A stretch of DNA of 64,000 nt from Akkermansiaceae bacterium UBA5020 (GTDB lineage: Bacteria; Verrucomicrobiota; Verrucomicrobiia; Verrucomicrobiales; DEV007), in the NCBI GenBank assembly GCA_002396885.1, contig DGXY01000069.1, forward strand, positions 1-64,000, in the 5' to 3' direction. The notes beneath the pieces were generated by a model. It made no database searches, was not told where the DNA came from, and saw nothing but the letters and a program-made list of their open reading frames with translations. This document shows, piece by piece, positions 26,474 through 36,314 of this stretch; positions within the stretch are counted from its first letter, which is position 1, and every line of letters begins with the position of its first letter. Position numbers and translations under genes: made by a program.

Positions 26474-27700
26474 ATGAACCGCTCCCTGATCTTTCCCTCG
26501 GGCCTGGCGTTTTGCCTGGTCTTGTCCGCTGCTTTTGGCCAAGAGCAGCTGCCGTCCGGCTACGACTCCGCCAAGCTGCCAAAGGGGCGCGACTACTACG
26601 AGCTGCGGGACGGACTCGCCAACGCACGACGGAAATTCGCGGTGGAGAAAAAGGGTCGCATCGCCTTCCTCGGCGGCTCGATCACCGCGGGCGGCGGCTG
26701 GCGCGACCACACCATGGCTTATTTCGAGGAAACGTTTCCGGAGACGGAGTTCGAATTCATCGCTGCCGGGATCGGCTCGCTCGGCTCGGTGCCGCATGCT
26801 TTCCGCCTCGAGCGTGATGTCCTTTCGAAGGGTCCGATCGACCTTCTTTTCGTCGAAGCGGCGGTGAACGACAGCTCAAACATCCCCGATATGCCCGACC
26901 AGATGCTCCGCGGCATGGAGGGCGTCGTCCGCCACGCCCGTGAGGTCAATCCCCTCACCGACATCGTTCATCTCCACTTCGCGATGCCGCCGCATCTCGA
27001 CGACTTCCGCGCGGGTCGCGTCCCGCTTTCGATCGTGCAGCACGAAAAGGTCGCGGCCGCCTACGGCAATCCCTCGCTGAACCTCTCTCGAGAGGTGACC
27101 GAGCGCATCGATGCGGGACAGTTCACGTGGGAGGGCGACTTCAAAAACCTGCATCCCTCGCCCTTCGGTCACCGCCTCTACGGCGACAGCATCGCACGGA
27201 TGCTCGACGCCGCCTTTGCCGGTCCCGTCGCGGGGGAGTCGCAGCCGCATGCGGTGTCGGCCCCGGTCGATCCCAAGAGCTACGCGCGCGGCCGTTTCGG
27301 CGAGCTCGCGACGGCGAGGCTGGGCGCGGGATTCGTCCTCGATCCGGCCTGGAAAGCCACCGATGGCAAAGGCACCCGGGCGGGTTTTGTGAATGTGCCG
27401 GCGCTCTTGGCGACGGAACCGGGAGCGGAGCTCGCCTTCGACTTCGAGGGCACCGGTTGCGGTCTCTTCCTCGCCGCCGGGCCCGATGCCGGCCGGATTG
27501 AATACCGGATCGACGAGGGCGAATGGCGCACCCTCGAGACCTTCACCCCTTGGAGCGCGGGCCTGCACCTGCCCTGGGCCGTGATCCTCGATGACGGACT
27601 GGACCCTGGCAAACACACCGCGACAGTGCGGGTGGCCCCCGTCCATCATGAAAAAAGCACCGGCACGGCACTGCGCGTCTTCCACCTTCTCCTCAACTAA
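26474..27700 (+). CDS. Secreted SGNH/GDSL hydrolase with C-terminal beta domain
   Basis: 408 residues with a signal peptide (MNRSLIFPSGLAFCLVLSAAFG). The SGNH blocks are GGSITAGGGW (Ser), GSLGSV, VEAAVNDSSN (Asn) and DFKNLHPSPFGHRLY (Asp and His). A beta-rich domain follows from about residue 260 (GAGFVLDPAWKATDGKG, LAFDFEGTGCGLFLAAGPD, IEYRIDEGEWRTL). This two-domain form is common among PVC carbohydrate esterases that remove acetyl groups from glycans. The ATG is followed by a clear signal sequence. The DUF1592 gene begins 15 bp after the stop, so both are probably co-transcribed. Confidence 0.85.
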   Translation: MNRSLIFPSGLAFCLVLSAAFGQEQLPSGYDSAKLPKGRDYYELRDGLANARRKFAVEKKGRIAFLGGSITAGGGWRDHTMAYFEETFPETEFEFIAAGIGSLGSVPHAFRLERDVLSKGPIDLLFVEAAVNDSSNIPDMPDQMLRGMEGVVRHAREVNPLTDIVHLHFAMPPHLDDFRAGRVPLSIVQHEKVAAAYGNPSLNLSREVTERIDAGQFTWEGDFKNLHPSPFGHRLYGDSIARMLDAAFAGPVAGESQPHAVSAPVDPKSYARGRFGELATARLGAGFVLDPAWKATDGKGTRAGFVNVPALLATEPGAELAFDFEGTGCGLFLAAGPDAGRIEYRIDEGEWRTLETFTPWSAGLHLPWAVILDDGLDPGKHTATVRVAPVHHEKSTGTALRVFHLLLN

Positions 27701-27715
27701 GGGGCGTTTGATCCG

Positions 27716-30700
27716 ATGATTTTGACCCGTCTGTTCTTACCTCTCGCGCTCTTCGTGGCGCTCCCGCTCGAAGGGGCGGTTCCTCCCGCGGAGGTGCCCG
27801 CGAAGCACCGGCTGCTCCTCGAGAAGCATTGCCTCTCCTGCCATGGTCCCGAAAAACAGAAGGGAAAGTTCCGCGTCGACGAGCTTTCCTACTCGATCTC
27901 CGACGTCGAGACGGCGGAGAAGTGGCAGAAGGTCCTCAACGCCATGAACGCCGGGGAGATGCCTCCCGAGGAAGAAGAGCAGCCTGACAATACCGCTAAA
28001 ACCGACCTTCTCGACGACCTGGCCAACACCATGGTCGCCGCGCGGAAAAGCCTCGCCGACCAGGACGGCCTCATCACGATGCGGCGGCTCAACCGACGCG
28101 AGTACAAGAACACCCTGCGTGAGCTGCTCGGGGTCGAGATCAATGTCGCGGAGTTGCCCGCCGACACGGGCACGGGCGGATTCGACACGGCGGGTTCGAA
28201 CCTCTTTATGTCGGCGAACCAGTTCGAGCAATACCAGTCGCTCGGACGCGAGGCCCTCGAGGAGTCCTTTGCGCGGCATGCCATCACCGAAAAGCCGCGC
28301 CGCCTGCACGTCGAGGCCGAGGAGAACAACGACCGCATCCGCAAGGGCTACGCGGACGCCCTTGATGCGCTCGCGCGGGCCACGAAATGGTCCGAGGCGG
28401 TGGCCGCGGCGGCGGCGAAGGCGGAGAACGCCACGGTCGTGACCGGGATCCGGCAGCAGGCCAAGAACGAGGATTTCTTCCGCCGTGAATGGGCGAAGAT
28501 CCATGGTGCTCCCTCGCCCGAGAGCTTCGGATTCCAGACCGTGGAGAACAACGCCGACAAGGCGAACCGCGCGCTGAGCTACGGCACCCCGATGGGCACT
28601 GGCTTCACGCGGCCCTATCATGAGCGCTACCTGAAGCAGCCGCATCTCGAGACCGGGGCCTACCTCACCGTCAGCGTCGGCGATCTCGGCAATGATCACT
28701 TCGCCCTCCTCGTCCCCTATGATTGGCCCGTGGGCGATTACGTCGTGCAGGTGCGGATGGGTCACACGCCGCAATCTTCGCCGGAGCAGCGTTACCTCGA
28801 GTTCGGCACGAACCCGCGCAATGGAAAGCCGCTCAGCACCCATGCGGTGAACGGAACGCTTGAAAAGCCGGAGATTATCGAGATCCCGTTCCAGCTCACC
28901 AAGGATCACACCGATCGGAATGATCGAACGATTTTCCTGCGCGAGAAAGGCACGAACGACCACTACCTGAGGACACGGGAGATCTTCAATGCCGGTAAAA
29001 AGGCCAACGGCATCGGGCCGGAACTGGCGATCTGGGTCGACTGGATCCGGATCGAGCGCAAGATCGCTGGCGCGCCCGCCGCAGGAGTCGCCGAAGCGAA
29101 AATCAGCATCGGTGGCAACCGCCAGGTTGGTTCGGTCTCGGCGAATGGACTCAGCAAGGTGCGCTACGAGTGCGAACTCGCGAACGGCAAGGTGTCCGAC
29201 TACGTCGCCTACACGATCGACGCGCGTGAGCGGGCGAAGCGCTGGGCCGCCGCCGTTGCCGAAGCGGCGGCGAAGCCGGAAAATGTCGCGCTCGTCGGCG
29301 AGCTCAAAAAGACCGCCAAGACTGATGGCCTCTTCCGCCGATCGTGGGACAAAATCCCCGGAGCCCCCAACCCGAGAGCTTTTGGTTTCGACAAGAAAGG
29401 CGAGAACGATGCCGACATGGCGAACGATTCGCTCGGGGAGAACTGGCAGAAGTATCACGAGTATTACCTGACCCGTCCCGCCCTCGACCGGGGTGCCTAC
29501 CTCGGGACCCAGACGATGCATCCGGCAGTGATGTGCCTCGGCTATCTCCAATTTCCCGTGCCCGGAGAATGGAAGAGCGGCGACTACGTCCTCCGCGTGC
29601 GCCTCGCCGCGACTCCCGATGCCCGGCCGGAGCAGAAGTTCCTCGAAGTCGGGATGCATCCTCGCAACGGCATGGTGCGCGCGACCTATGCCGTGACCGG
29701 CACCCTCGAGGAACCGCAGGTGGTCGAGTTTCCCTTTTCTCTCACCCGGGTCCAGGACGATCCCGGCGACCGCACCCTCTTCATCCGTGAAAAGGGAGCC
29801 TGGGACAACAACGAGGAGGGCGGCCGCAAAAGGCAGGAGGCCATCACTCGCAACGGCATCGGGCCCGAATGCGTCCTCTGGATCGACTACCTCGAGGTCG
29901 AGCGCCTCGACGGCAACTCCGTCACGGGAGCCCCCGCAATCCGCGTGCTCGGCCTGCCGCTCGATGAGAAGAGCCCGGCTCCGGCTCCGGACGAGGTCAA
30001 GGCCGCGCTCGGGCGATTTGCGGAGGTGGCCTTCCGGGGCACGGAAGCCCCTGCGAGTTTCGTCGACAAACTTGCCGCGCTTCACGCCGGGCAGATCGCG
30101 GCGGGTGTGAAACCACGCGAAGCGCTGCGCGAAACGCTCTCGGTCGTGCTCGCTTCGCCCATGTTTCTCTACCTCGCCGAGCCCTCGCCGGATGGGAAGC
30201 GGCGACCCCTCACCGGTCCCGAGCTCGCGACACGGCTTTCTTACTTCCTCTGGGGAGCGCCCCCTGATGCGACGCTGCTGGCGCTCGGGGAATCGTGCGA
30301 ACTGATGAAGCGGGAGGTGCTCGCGGCGCAGACGACTCGCCTTCTCGATGATCCACGATCACAGGATCTCGTGCGCGGTTTCGTCCATCAATGGCTTGGG
30401 ATGGACCGTCTCGACTTCTTCGAGGTGAACCGGCCGAAATACCCGCGCTTCGACGACAGCACCCGCCTCGCGGCGAAGAACGAGATCTATGAGACCTTCG
30501 CCCATCTGCTCAAAGGGAACGCGCCCCTCGGAGATTTGCTCAAGGCCGATTACGTCGTCATCAACCGCCTCCTCGCCGATTACTACAGCATTCCCGGAGT
30601 CGAGGGCGATGCCTTCCGCAAGGTCGCGCTGCCGACCGGTTCGCCGAGGGGAGGTTTGTTAGGGATGGCGGCGGTCAGCTTCATGGGCGGGAACGGCGAC

Positions 30701-31258
30701 CACACCAGCCCCGTCGAGCGAGGAGCCTGGGTCCTGCGCAAGCTCCTTCACGATCCGCCGCCGCCTGCGCCGGCCAACGTCCCCCAGATCGCTCGTCTCG
30801 CGGGCAAGGTCCTCACGACGCGCGAGCGCCTTTTCGCCCACCAGGAGGAGGCGCAGTGCGCGAGCTGCCACCGCAAGATCGATCCGATCGGCTTCGGACT
30901 GGAGAACTTCGACGCCGTCGGCCAATGGCGCACCGAGGACAGCTACCAGGTCATGGATGAGTCCGGCAAACCCGTGCCCGACGCGAAGAAGACCTGGACG
31001 ATCGACCCGGCGGCGGAGTTTCATAAAGGTCCGGCCTTCAAGGATTACTTCGAGCTGCGCGACCACATCGCGGCACGCACGGAGGATTTCGGACGTGGCT
31101 TCAGCGAGGCCCTCGTCGAGTATGGCCTCGGTCGTCCCATCGGCTTCGGCGACGAGCCGCTCATCGATGCGATGGTGGCCGAGGCGAAGCGCGGGGGCTT
31201 CGGCGTTCGGGTGTTCATCCAGGCGCTCGTGGCGAGTGAGGAATTCCGGATGAAATGA
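27716..31258 (+). CDS. Planctomycete-type cytochrome / DUF1587-DUF1592-DUF1588-DUF1585 protein with a duplicated insert
   Basis: 1180 residues with a signal peptide. Heme motif CLSCH (about residue 39) opens the planctomycete cytochrome module, then the DUF1587 block [18 protein letters not shown] follows (about 124). A unit of about 230 residues is present twice (about 221-448 and 507-732), with matching [24 protein letters not shown] starts and [18 protein letters not shown] ends. DUF1592 ([19 protein letters not shown]), DUF1588 ([20 protein letters not shown] and heme CASCH) and DUF1585 follow. The family pairs with DUF1552 proteins; the function is unknown, but two heme sites imply redox chemistry outside the cytoplasm. 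Confidence 0.9.
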   Translation: MILTRLFLPLALFVALPLEGAVPPAEVPAKHRLLLEKHCLSCHGPEKQKGKFRVDELSYSISDVETAEKWQKVLNAMNAGEMPPEEEEQPDNTAKTDLLDDLANTMVAARKSLADQDGLITMRRLNRREYKNTLRELLGVEINVAELPADTGTGGFDTAGSNLFMSANQFEQYQSLGREALEESFARHAITEKPRRLHVEAEENNDRIRKGYADALDALARATKWSEAVAAAAAKAENATVVTGIRQQAKNEDFFRREWAKIHGAPSPESFGFQTVENNADKANRALSYGTPMGTGFTRPYHERYLKQPHLETGAYLTVSVGDLGNDHFALLVPYDWPVGDYVVQVRMGHTPQSSPEQRYLEFGTNPRNGKPLSTHAVNGTLEKPEIIEIPFQLTKDHTDRNDRTIFLREKGTNDHYLRTREIFNAGKKANGIGPELAIWVDWIRIERKIAGAPAAGVAEAKISIGGNRQVGSVSANGLSKVRYECELANGKVSDYVAYTIDARERAKRWAAAVAEAAAKPENVALVGELKKTAKTDGLFRRSWDKIPGAPNPRAFGFDKKGENDADMANDSLGENWQKYHEYYLTRPALDRGAYLGTQTMHPAVMCLGYLQFPVPGEWKSGDYVLRVRLAATPDARPEQKFLEVGMHPRNGMVRATYAVTGTLEEPQVVEFPFSLTRVQDDPGDRTLFIREKGAWDNNEEGGRKRQEAITRNGIGPECVLWIDYLEVERLDGNSVTGAPAIRVLGLPLDEKSPAPAPDEVKAALGRFAEVAFRGTEAPASFVDKLAALHAGQIAAGVKPREALRETLSVVLASPMFLYLAEPSPDGKRRPLTGPELATRLSYFLWGAPPDATLLALGESCELMKREVLAAQTTRLLDDPRSQDLVRGFVHQWLGMDRLDFFEVNRPKYPRFDDSTRLAAKNEIYETFAHLLKGNAPLGDLLKADYVVINRLLADYYSIPGVEGDAFRKVALPTGSPRGGLLGMAAVSFMGGNGDHTSPVERGAWVLRKLLHDPPPPAPANVPQIARLAGKVLTTRERLFAHQEEAQCASCHRKIDPIGFGLENFDAVGQWRTEDSYQVMDESGKPVPDAKKTWTIDPAAEFHKGPAFKDYFELRDHIAARTEDFGRGFSEALVEYGLGRPIGFGDEPLIDAMVAEAKRGGFGVRVFIQALVASEEFRMK

Positions 31259-31303
31259 TGCGGGATGGAAAGCCACTCACAGTTAACCTTCCTTGGGTTC
31301 GGA

Positions 31304-31711
31304 TCATTCGAAGGGATTGATCACGGGGACGCCACAGCGTTGGAAGTCGACCACATTTCGCGTCGCCACCGTGAGCCCATCATACCTCGCCGTTGCGGCG
31401 ATCATGGTATCCTTGATTCCCACGGTGAAGCCGGGCCGACGAACTTCATTCACCAAGTCGCCCCAAACGATCGCAACCTCGAGGCTCCAATCGAGGCAAT
31501 GCACGCGGCTTCGCAGTCCGTCGAACCATGTCTCCAGATTCGATCGTCGCTTTCCTTCGGCAAGATGGCCGATGCCCTGCCACACTTCTCCCATCACCAC
31601 GGCATCGGTCACGCATTCCAAGACGTGATTTTGGAACCAGTCCACCGCCCGATCCACCGGTTTGGCTTTGGTTGGCTCGCAGAGCAGATTCGCATCCACC
31701 AGAAACTTCAT
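31304..31711 (-). CDS. vapC: PIN-domain ribonuclease toxin (VapC-like)
   Basis: 135 residues. The four PIN positions are visible: Asp6 in MKFLVDANLLCEPTK, Glu in VVMGEVWQGI, Asp in GIKDTMIAATA and Asn/Asp in TVATRNVVDF. The ATG overlaps the antitoxin stop (ATGA), so the two are translationally coupled. It differs in sequence from the VapC at 17722-18174 and belongs to another branch. It lies opposite to, and between, the rightward DUF1592 and DUF1552 genes. Confidence 0.93.
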   Translation of the reverse strand: MKFLVDANLLCEPTKAKPVDRAVDWFQNHVLECVTDAVVMGEVWQGIGHLAEGKRRSNLETWFDGLRSRVHCLDWSLEVAIVWGDLVNEVRRPGFTVGIKDTMIAATARYDGLTVATRNVVDFQRCGVPVINPFE

Positions 31712-31968
31712 TCCAAGGTCAGCGGATTGAGATCGTTCGTCGTTTCATCGCCGGCCGGACGATTGAACCAGTCTTTTTCGGGACAGGATTTCAGCCATTC
31801 GACCAAATCCGCTTTCGAGCCCGGTTCGGGACTTGCTTCTTCGGTCAGCGCAACGCGCACCCGTTGTCCCTCCGAGAAATGGCTCAAGAGTCCGGCCAGA
31901 ATGCCGGCGCTGTCGTCGCCAACGCGGATTGTCGTGTTGATCGTGCTCACCACCTTAACGATAGTCAT
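31708..31968 (-). CDS. Putative antitoxin of the VapC pair
   Basis: 86 residues directly upstream of, and overlapping, the PIN toxin gene. The N-terminal half (MTIVKVVSTINTTIRVGDD) could form a short beta DNA-binding unit. The C-terminal half is acidic and rich in Trp and Asp (LVEWLKSCPEKDWFNRPAGD), as in antitoxin tails that wrap the toxin. I do not recognise the family. It is called by position and size. The promoter should lie at 31969-32010, next to the divergent DUF1552 start. Confidence 0.75.
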   Translation of the reverse strand: MTIVKVVSTINTTIRVGDDSAGILAGLLSHFSEGQRVRVALTEEASPEPGSKADLVEWLKSCPEKDWFNRPAGDETTNDLNPLTLE

Positions 31969-32010
31969 CCGGGCGGCATTTGACAACCCTCCAACCACAT
32001 CTCTTAACCC

Positions 32011-33297
32011 ATGAGAACCCGCCGCCATTTCCTCCAGTCCAGCACCGCCCTCATCGCGCTGCCCGCGCTCGAATCGCTCGGTTTCCGGCGCTTTGCCTCG
32101 GCGGCGGCCCCGGAGACGCCTCCGAAGCGGCTCCTCTTCCTCGGCTTCGGCTGGGGCATCACGGAGGACACGTGGTATCCTGACATCACCAAACCGGGAC
32201 CGGACTACGAACTGCCGAAGGGGCTTCAGCCGCTCGCGCGGCACAAGGCCGATTTCTCCGTGGTGCAAGGACTCTGGAACAAGTACAGCAACGAGGGCCA
32301 CTGGGGCAGCACAATGTGGCTGACCGGGGCGAACCGCTACGCCCAGCCGGGCCAGAGCTTCCACAACAGCATCAGCGCCGACCAGGTCGCGGCCGCGCAA
32401 CTCGGATTGGAAACGCGTTTCGCTTCCCTCCAGTTCAATGGCAGCCAGAGCGGCGACGGCAGCGGGCATGGTCCGGGGCTCTCGATGGCCTGGGACGTGA
32501 GCGGCAAGCCGGTCGGCGGACTCAATGGTCCCGTCGCCGCGTTCCACCGTCTCTTCGCGAAGGATACCACGCCGATCGAGCAGCAGCAGGCCCAACTCGC
32601 GCAGAAACGGAGCGTCCTCGACGCCGTCCTCGACAATGCCCGGTCCCTCCAGCGCGGTCTCGCGAAAAACGACCAGGCCAAGCTCGAGGAGTATTTCCAG
32701 GGCATCCGCGACATCGAAACCCGCCTCACCAAGGAAGAGCAATGGATCGGCGTGCCGCGCCCCGAGGCACCTCTCGGCGAGCCGAAACCCGCGGTGAATG
32801 GTCGGGAAGAGATCAAGCTCATCTACGATCTCATGATCGCCGCGATGCAGACGGACAGCACCCGCGTCATGACCTTCCGGCAGCCGGTCGACACCCTGCT
32901 CAAGGCACTCAACATCGCCGTGCATCCACACGACATGAGCCACTATCACAGCACTCTCGGCGAGAAGCTCGACGCTTCGCAGCGCCGCGATCTCACCCAA
33001 AGCGAACTTCTCGCGGGCTTCCTCGACCAGCTCAAGGCGACGAAGGAACCCGATGGATCGAGCCTCTTCGATCATGTCGCCCTCGCCTACGGCAGCAACA
33101 TCCGCACCGGTCACGAGCTCAGCAACTGCCCGACAATTGTCACTGGTCGCGGGGCCGGGTTGAAGCTCGGTCACAACCTCGTCGCGCCGAAAGACACGCC
33201 GCTTTGCAATGCCTGGCTCGCGATGCTCCACGGCGTCGGCGTCCAGGCCGAGCGTCACGGCGACAGCAGCGGGGTGCTCAAGGAAATCCTTGCGTGA
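32011..33297 (+). CDS. DUF1552 domain protein (Tat-exported)
   Basis: 428 residues. The N-terminus MRTRRHFLQSSTALIALPAL is a twin-arginine-type signal (RRHFLQ). DUF1552 is recognised by its sequence order: RLLFLGFGWGITEDTWYPD, the GHWGSTMWLTGAN block, SADQVAA, DVSGKPV, then DTLLKALNIAVHPHDMSHY and VALAYGSNIRTGHELSNCP. The fold is related to the alkaline phosphatase/DUF1501 superfamily. These proteins almost always accompany DUF1592 proteins and are thought to form a secreted catabolic pair. Tat export implies folding, probably with a cofactor, before transport. A PIN toxin-antitoxin pair separates it from its DUF1592 partner. Confidence 0.93.
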   Translation: MRTRRHFLQSSTALIALPALESLGFRRFASAAAPETPPKRLLFLGFGWGITEDTWYPDITKPGPDYELPKGLQPLARHKADFSVVQGLWNKYSNEGHWGSTMWLTGANRYAQPGQSFHNSISADQVAAAQLGLETRFASLQFNGSQSGDGSGHGPGLSMAWDVSGKPVGGLNGPVAAFHRLFAKDTTPIEQQQAQLAQKRSVLDAVLDNARSLQRGLAKNDQAKLEEYFQGIRDIETRLTKEEQWIGVPRPEAPLGEPKPAVNGREEIKLIYDLMIAAMQTDSTRVMTFRQPVDTLLKALNIAVHPHDMSHYHSTLGEKLDASQRRDLTQSELLAGFLDQLKATKEPDGSSLFDHVALAYGSNIRTGHELSNCPTIVTGRGAGLKLGHNLVAPKDTPLCNAWLAMLHGVGVQAERHGDSSGVLKEILA

Positions 33298-33320
33298 ATT
33301 CTTTTCATTGCCCTCTCCGC

Positions 33321-35183
33321 ATGACTTCCCGTCGCCACTTTCTCGCTCGGTCAGGCACCCTCGCGGCCGCCTCCTTCATTCCCTGCAAGGCCGCGGAGCC
33401 CGTCCCTGGATCTGTTGAAGAACTTTGGGCCGGCTTCGATCCGCGCCGCGACCCGCTCGAGACCGAGGTCATCCGCGAGTGGAAGGAAAAGGGAGGCGTC
33501 TTTCGTCAGGTCCGTTACCTCATCGGCACCTTCAAGGGCCAACCCGCGCGCATGGCCGCGATCTACGGGTTCCCCGAAGGTGCAACCGACCGTCTTCCCG
33601 CGGTGATGCATCTCCACGGGGGCGGCCAGCGCGCTTCGCTCAGCGAGGTGAAGCTGCTCGTCGCCCGCGGTTTTGCCGCACTCTCGGTGAACTGGGGCGG
33701 CAGCGGCAACGGCAAGGCGCCGTTCAATACCGTCGAAGGCGCCCAGCCCGGCGACCCGAACACCGATTGGGGCGCAGTCGATCCCTCGCAGTTGAATGCT
33801 CAGGCGTATTCGTCGGCCCTGCCCGGACCGAAGCAGCTCTTCGAAGATCGTGAGCATCCCGGAAACAACAACTGGTATCTCCTGACGATCGGTTGCCGAC
33901 GCGGCCTGACCTTTCTCGAGGAGCAGCCCGAGGTCGATCCGGCCCGGCTCGGGGTGCATGGCTTTTCCATGGGCGGTAACCTCACCATGTATGTCGCCGG
34001 CACGGATGATCGGGTGAAGGCCGCCGTGCCCGCCGTCGGGGGCCAAGGCTGGCGCTGGGAGGCGAAGGAATTCAGTGGCGGCAAGTCGCGGCCGCAGATG
34101 GCCATTCAGGGCGACGTCGAGCTGTTTCGAAAAACGCTCAGCTTCGAAAGTTATGCGCCGCTCATCCGCTGTCCCGTCCTGCACCGAAGCTCGACGAACG
34201 ACTTCCATGGCTGTATGGACGACGTCTACCGCACCAACGCCCTCATCCCGGACCAGCCACTGCTTTACTCGTGGACGCCACACCTCAATCACCGTCTCTC
34301 GCCCGAGACGGCGGTGACGATGCCGCTGTGGTTTGATCACTTCTTGAAGGGTGGTCCCGCCCTGCCGGAGACGCCAGCGAGCGAGCTGGTTTTCGACGGC
34401 GATCCCGTCCTGAAGGTCGTATCGGCGAAGCATGACTGGCCGGTGGCGCGTTGCGAGGTCTACTACAGCGTCGATCCCGATCCGCGCGCCCGTTTCTGGC
34501 GCAGCGCGGAAGTCACGGGGGAAGGAGGCGCGTTTTCCGCAAAGCTCCCGCTCCATACCCTCGACCTTCCGCTCTTCGCCTTCGCGAACGTCCACCACAC
34601 CCTGCCAAAACCAGAATCGATGGCGGAGCTTCCGGGTGGGAGCGCTTCGATCCCGGAAGTCTGCCTCAGCAGCCTCCTGCATTCGGTTGCACCAGCAGAA
34701 CTGAAAGAGGCCAAGGCCGCCGTGACCGCGGTGTCCGGGCCGCTCATCGACGACTTTGCCCACGGCATGCGCGACTGGTATCAGCTCAACGCCGGACATC
34801 CGAGCCTCGTCCAGAAATGGACTCGCAAACTCACCGATCCGCTCCATCGTGGTCCGGCCGGAGCGAAATTGAATTTGACCCTGGCATTACCACAATCGAA
34901 CCGTCTCACCTTTGTCATCGTCGAGAACGAATGGCGTGGCGAACGGGGTCCGCGGCGCACTTTCGCCTGCGTCCGCGAGATCCCCGGTGGCGTGGAGCCG
35001 CAGAGCGTGACTCTCGCTCTCGCCGACTTCGCCGGATTGACCGAGAAGGACGGAACGCTCGCGTCTTGGGATCACGTCGATCAATTCGGTATCTGCGCGC
35101 ATCACGAAGGCAGCGGCATTCCCTCGGAAGAGTCGCGTTGGAACGGACCGGGCGCGGAGCTCCAGCGCCTCGAATGGGTCTGA
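33321..35183 (+). CDS. Tat-exported acetylxylan-esterase-like alpha/beta hydrolase
   Basis: 620 residues. A Tat-type signal (SRRHFLARSG) is followed by an alpha/beta hydrolase domain (about 30-340): LPAVMHLHGGGQR (oxyanion strand), LGVHGFSMGGNLTMY (GFSMGG nucleophile), VLHRSSTNDFHG and the His in TPHLNHRLS. The C-terminal 280 residues look like one or two beta domains (VARCEVYYSVDPDPR, and a jelly roll near the end). Its relatives deacetylate or de-esterify polysaccharides. It starts 23 bp after the DUF1552 gene. The start is fixed by the Tat signal; the open frame extends far upstream inside the DUF1552 gene and is not used. Confidence 0.82.
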   Translation: MTSRRHFLARSGTLAAASFIPCKAAEPVPGSVEELWAGFDPRRDPLETEVIREWKEKGGVFRQVRYLIGTFKGQPARMAAIYGFPEGATDRLPAVMHLHGGGQRASLSEVKLLVARGFAALSVNWGGSGNGKAPFNTVEGAQPGDPNTDWGAVDPSQLNAQAYSSALPGPKQLFEDREHPGNNNWYLLTIGCRRGLTFLEEQPEVDPARLGVHGFSMGGNLTMYVAGTDDRVKAAVPAVGGQGWRWEAKEFSGGKSRPQMAIQGDVELFRKTLSFESYAPLIRCPVLHRSSTNDFHGCMDDVYRTNALIPDQPLLYSWTPHLNHRLSPETAVTMPLWFDHFLKGGPALPETPASELVFDGDPVLKVVSAKHDWPVARCEVYYSVDPDPRARFWRSAEVTGEGGAFSAKLPLHTLDLPLFAFANVHHTLPKPESMAELPGGSASIPEVCLSSLLHSVAPAELKEAKAAVTAVSGPLIDDFAHGMRDWYQLNAGHPSLVQKWTRKLTDPLHRGPAGAKLNLTLALPQSNRLTFVIVENEWRGERGPRRTFACVREIPGGVEPQSVTLALADFAGLTEKDGTLASWDHVDQFGICAHHEGSGIPSEESRWNGPGAELQRLEWV

Positions 35184-35216
35184 CTGCTTATGTCCTTTCG
35201 CCTCCCAAAGATTTCT

Positions 35217-35978
35217 ATGAAACGATTCCTCCCCCTGCTCTGTCCGCTGATGGTTCTGTCGGTCCTTCCGCTCCCGCTCTCGGCCGGCGATGAGGAATGG
35301 CTCACGAAAAAGGGCATCCTCGTCTTTCACGATGCGTTCGAACGCGAGGAGGATGGCAATCTCGCCAAGGCCATCGGCAACGGGTGGAACAGCGCCACCG
35401 CCGACCGCGTCCCTCACATCAAGATGGCCGACCTCGACGAGGGCATCCTCAAGGTCGCGAGCGCATCAAAGGAGGCCGGGCACGCCGCCCACATTCATCA
35501 CGAGGCCGGCTTCACCGACGGCGGCGTCATCGTGCGTTTTCGCTTTCCCGGCTTGAGCAAGGACGAGTCGCTCCAGCTCGGCTTTGTTGATCGCGAGACG
35601 AAGGGCATTCACGCCGGCCACCTCTGCTACGCGATGCTTTACCGAAGCAACCTCCTCCTCGCCGACTACAAGACCGGCGTGATGAATCTCGAGATTCGAG
35701 CGCGCCGCCAGCCTTATCTCGACCGCAAGGAGCCGCTCCCCGAAGATCTCGAAGCGCTCCTCAAAACCAAGCAGATCAGCATTCCGTGGAAGGCCGACGA
35801 CGAATGGCACGAACTCGTCCTCGTCACCGAAGGCGACGAGATGCGCCTCTCGATCGACGGCAAAGCGATCGCCTCTCACCGCTCTGAGGGTTTCGCCCAT
35901 CCGATGAAACGCTGGTTCAGCTTTCTCATCCCGGGCACGGTCTGGATCGACGATGTGAAAATCTACCGGGTGAAATGA
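35217..35978 (+). CDS. Secreted DUF1080-like / concanavalin A-like protein
   Basis: 253 residues with a signal peptide (MKRFLPLLCPLMVLSVLPLPLSAG). The mature part opens with ILVFHDAFEREEDGNLAKAI and continues with GGVIVRFRFPGLSKDESLQLG, WHELVLVTEGDEMRLSIDGKAI and WIDDVKIYRVK. This is a laminin-like or DUF1080-type jelly roll. It probably handles a sugar with the neighbouring secreted proteins, following the esterase by 33 bp, but no catalytic residue can be named. ATG 35217 begins the signal peptide. Confidence 0.8.
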   Translation: MKRFLPLLCPLMVLSVLPLPLSAGDEEWLTKKGILVFHDAFEREEDGNLAKAIGNGWNSATADRVPHIKMADLDEGILKVASASKEAGHAAHIHHEAGFTDGGVIVRFRFPGLSKDESLQLGFVDRETKGIHAGHLCYAMLYRSNLLLADYKTGVMNLEIRARRQPYLDRKEPLPEDLEALLKTKQISIPWKADDEWHELVLVTEGDEMRLSIDGKAIASHRSEGFAHPMKRWFSFLIPGTVWIDDVKIYRVK

Positions 35979-35985
35979 GCTCGCC

Positions 35986-36297
35986 TCAGTTCGTCTTCGC
36001 CGCTTCAATCAGACGCCGGTGCCGCGCTTCCAGGGAGCGTTCGAAACTGACCAGCTCACGCAAGAGCGCGTTATACCGGCTGTGTGCCTCGTTGCCGTAC
36101 TCGAGACCGAGCAGATCGTAGAGTTCGTGATCCGCGTTCAGGGTCTCTTCATCGGTAGCATGCACCGGGATCCCGCAGCGCCTAAGTTTGGGACTCGCGA
36201 TTTTGACGAGGAGTGAGGCAACGGTCCGCTGCTTCGCCCGGAGGTCTTCGAGTCCTTGGCGGATCAGATCGTTGGCGGGTAGGTCGTCGAGTATCAT
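35986..36297 (-). CDS. Small helical protein paired with the nucleotidyltransferase
   Basis: 103 residues, all helical by appearance (DLIRQGLEDLRAKQRTVASL, ELVSFERSLEARHRRLIEAA). It starts 17 bp after the stop of the nucleotidyltransferase, on the same strand. I do not recognise the family and see no clear HEPN RxxxxH motif. Position and size suggest the partner in a toxin-antitoxin-like pair. Its 3' end faces that of the DUF1080-like gene, with only 7 bp between the stops. Confidence 0.65.
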   Translation of the reverse strand: MILDDLPANDLIRQGLEDLRAKQRTVASLLVKIASPKLRRCGIPVHATDEETLNADHELYDLLGLEYGNEAHSRYNALLRELVSFERSLEARHRRLIEAAKTN

Positions 36298-36314
36298 GGG
36301 GCACCATAGCCGAT

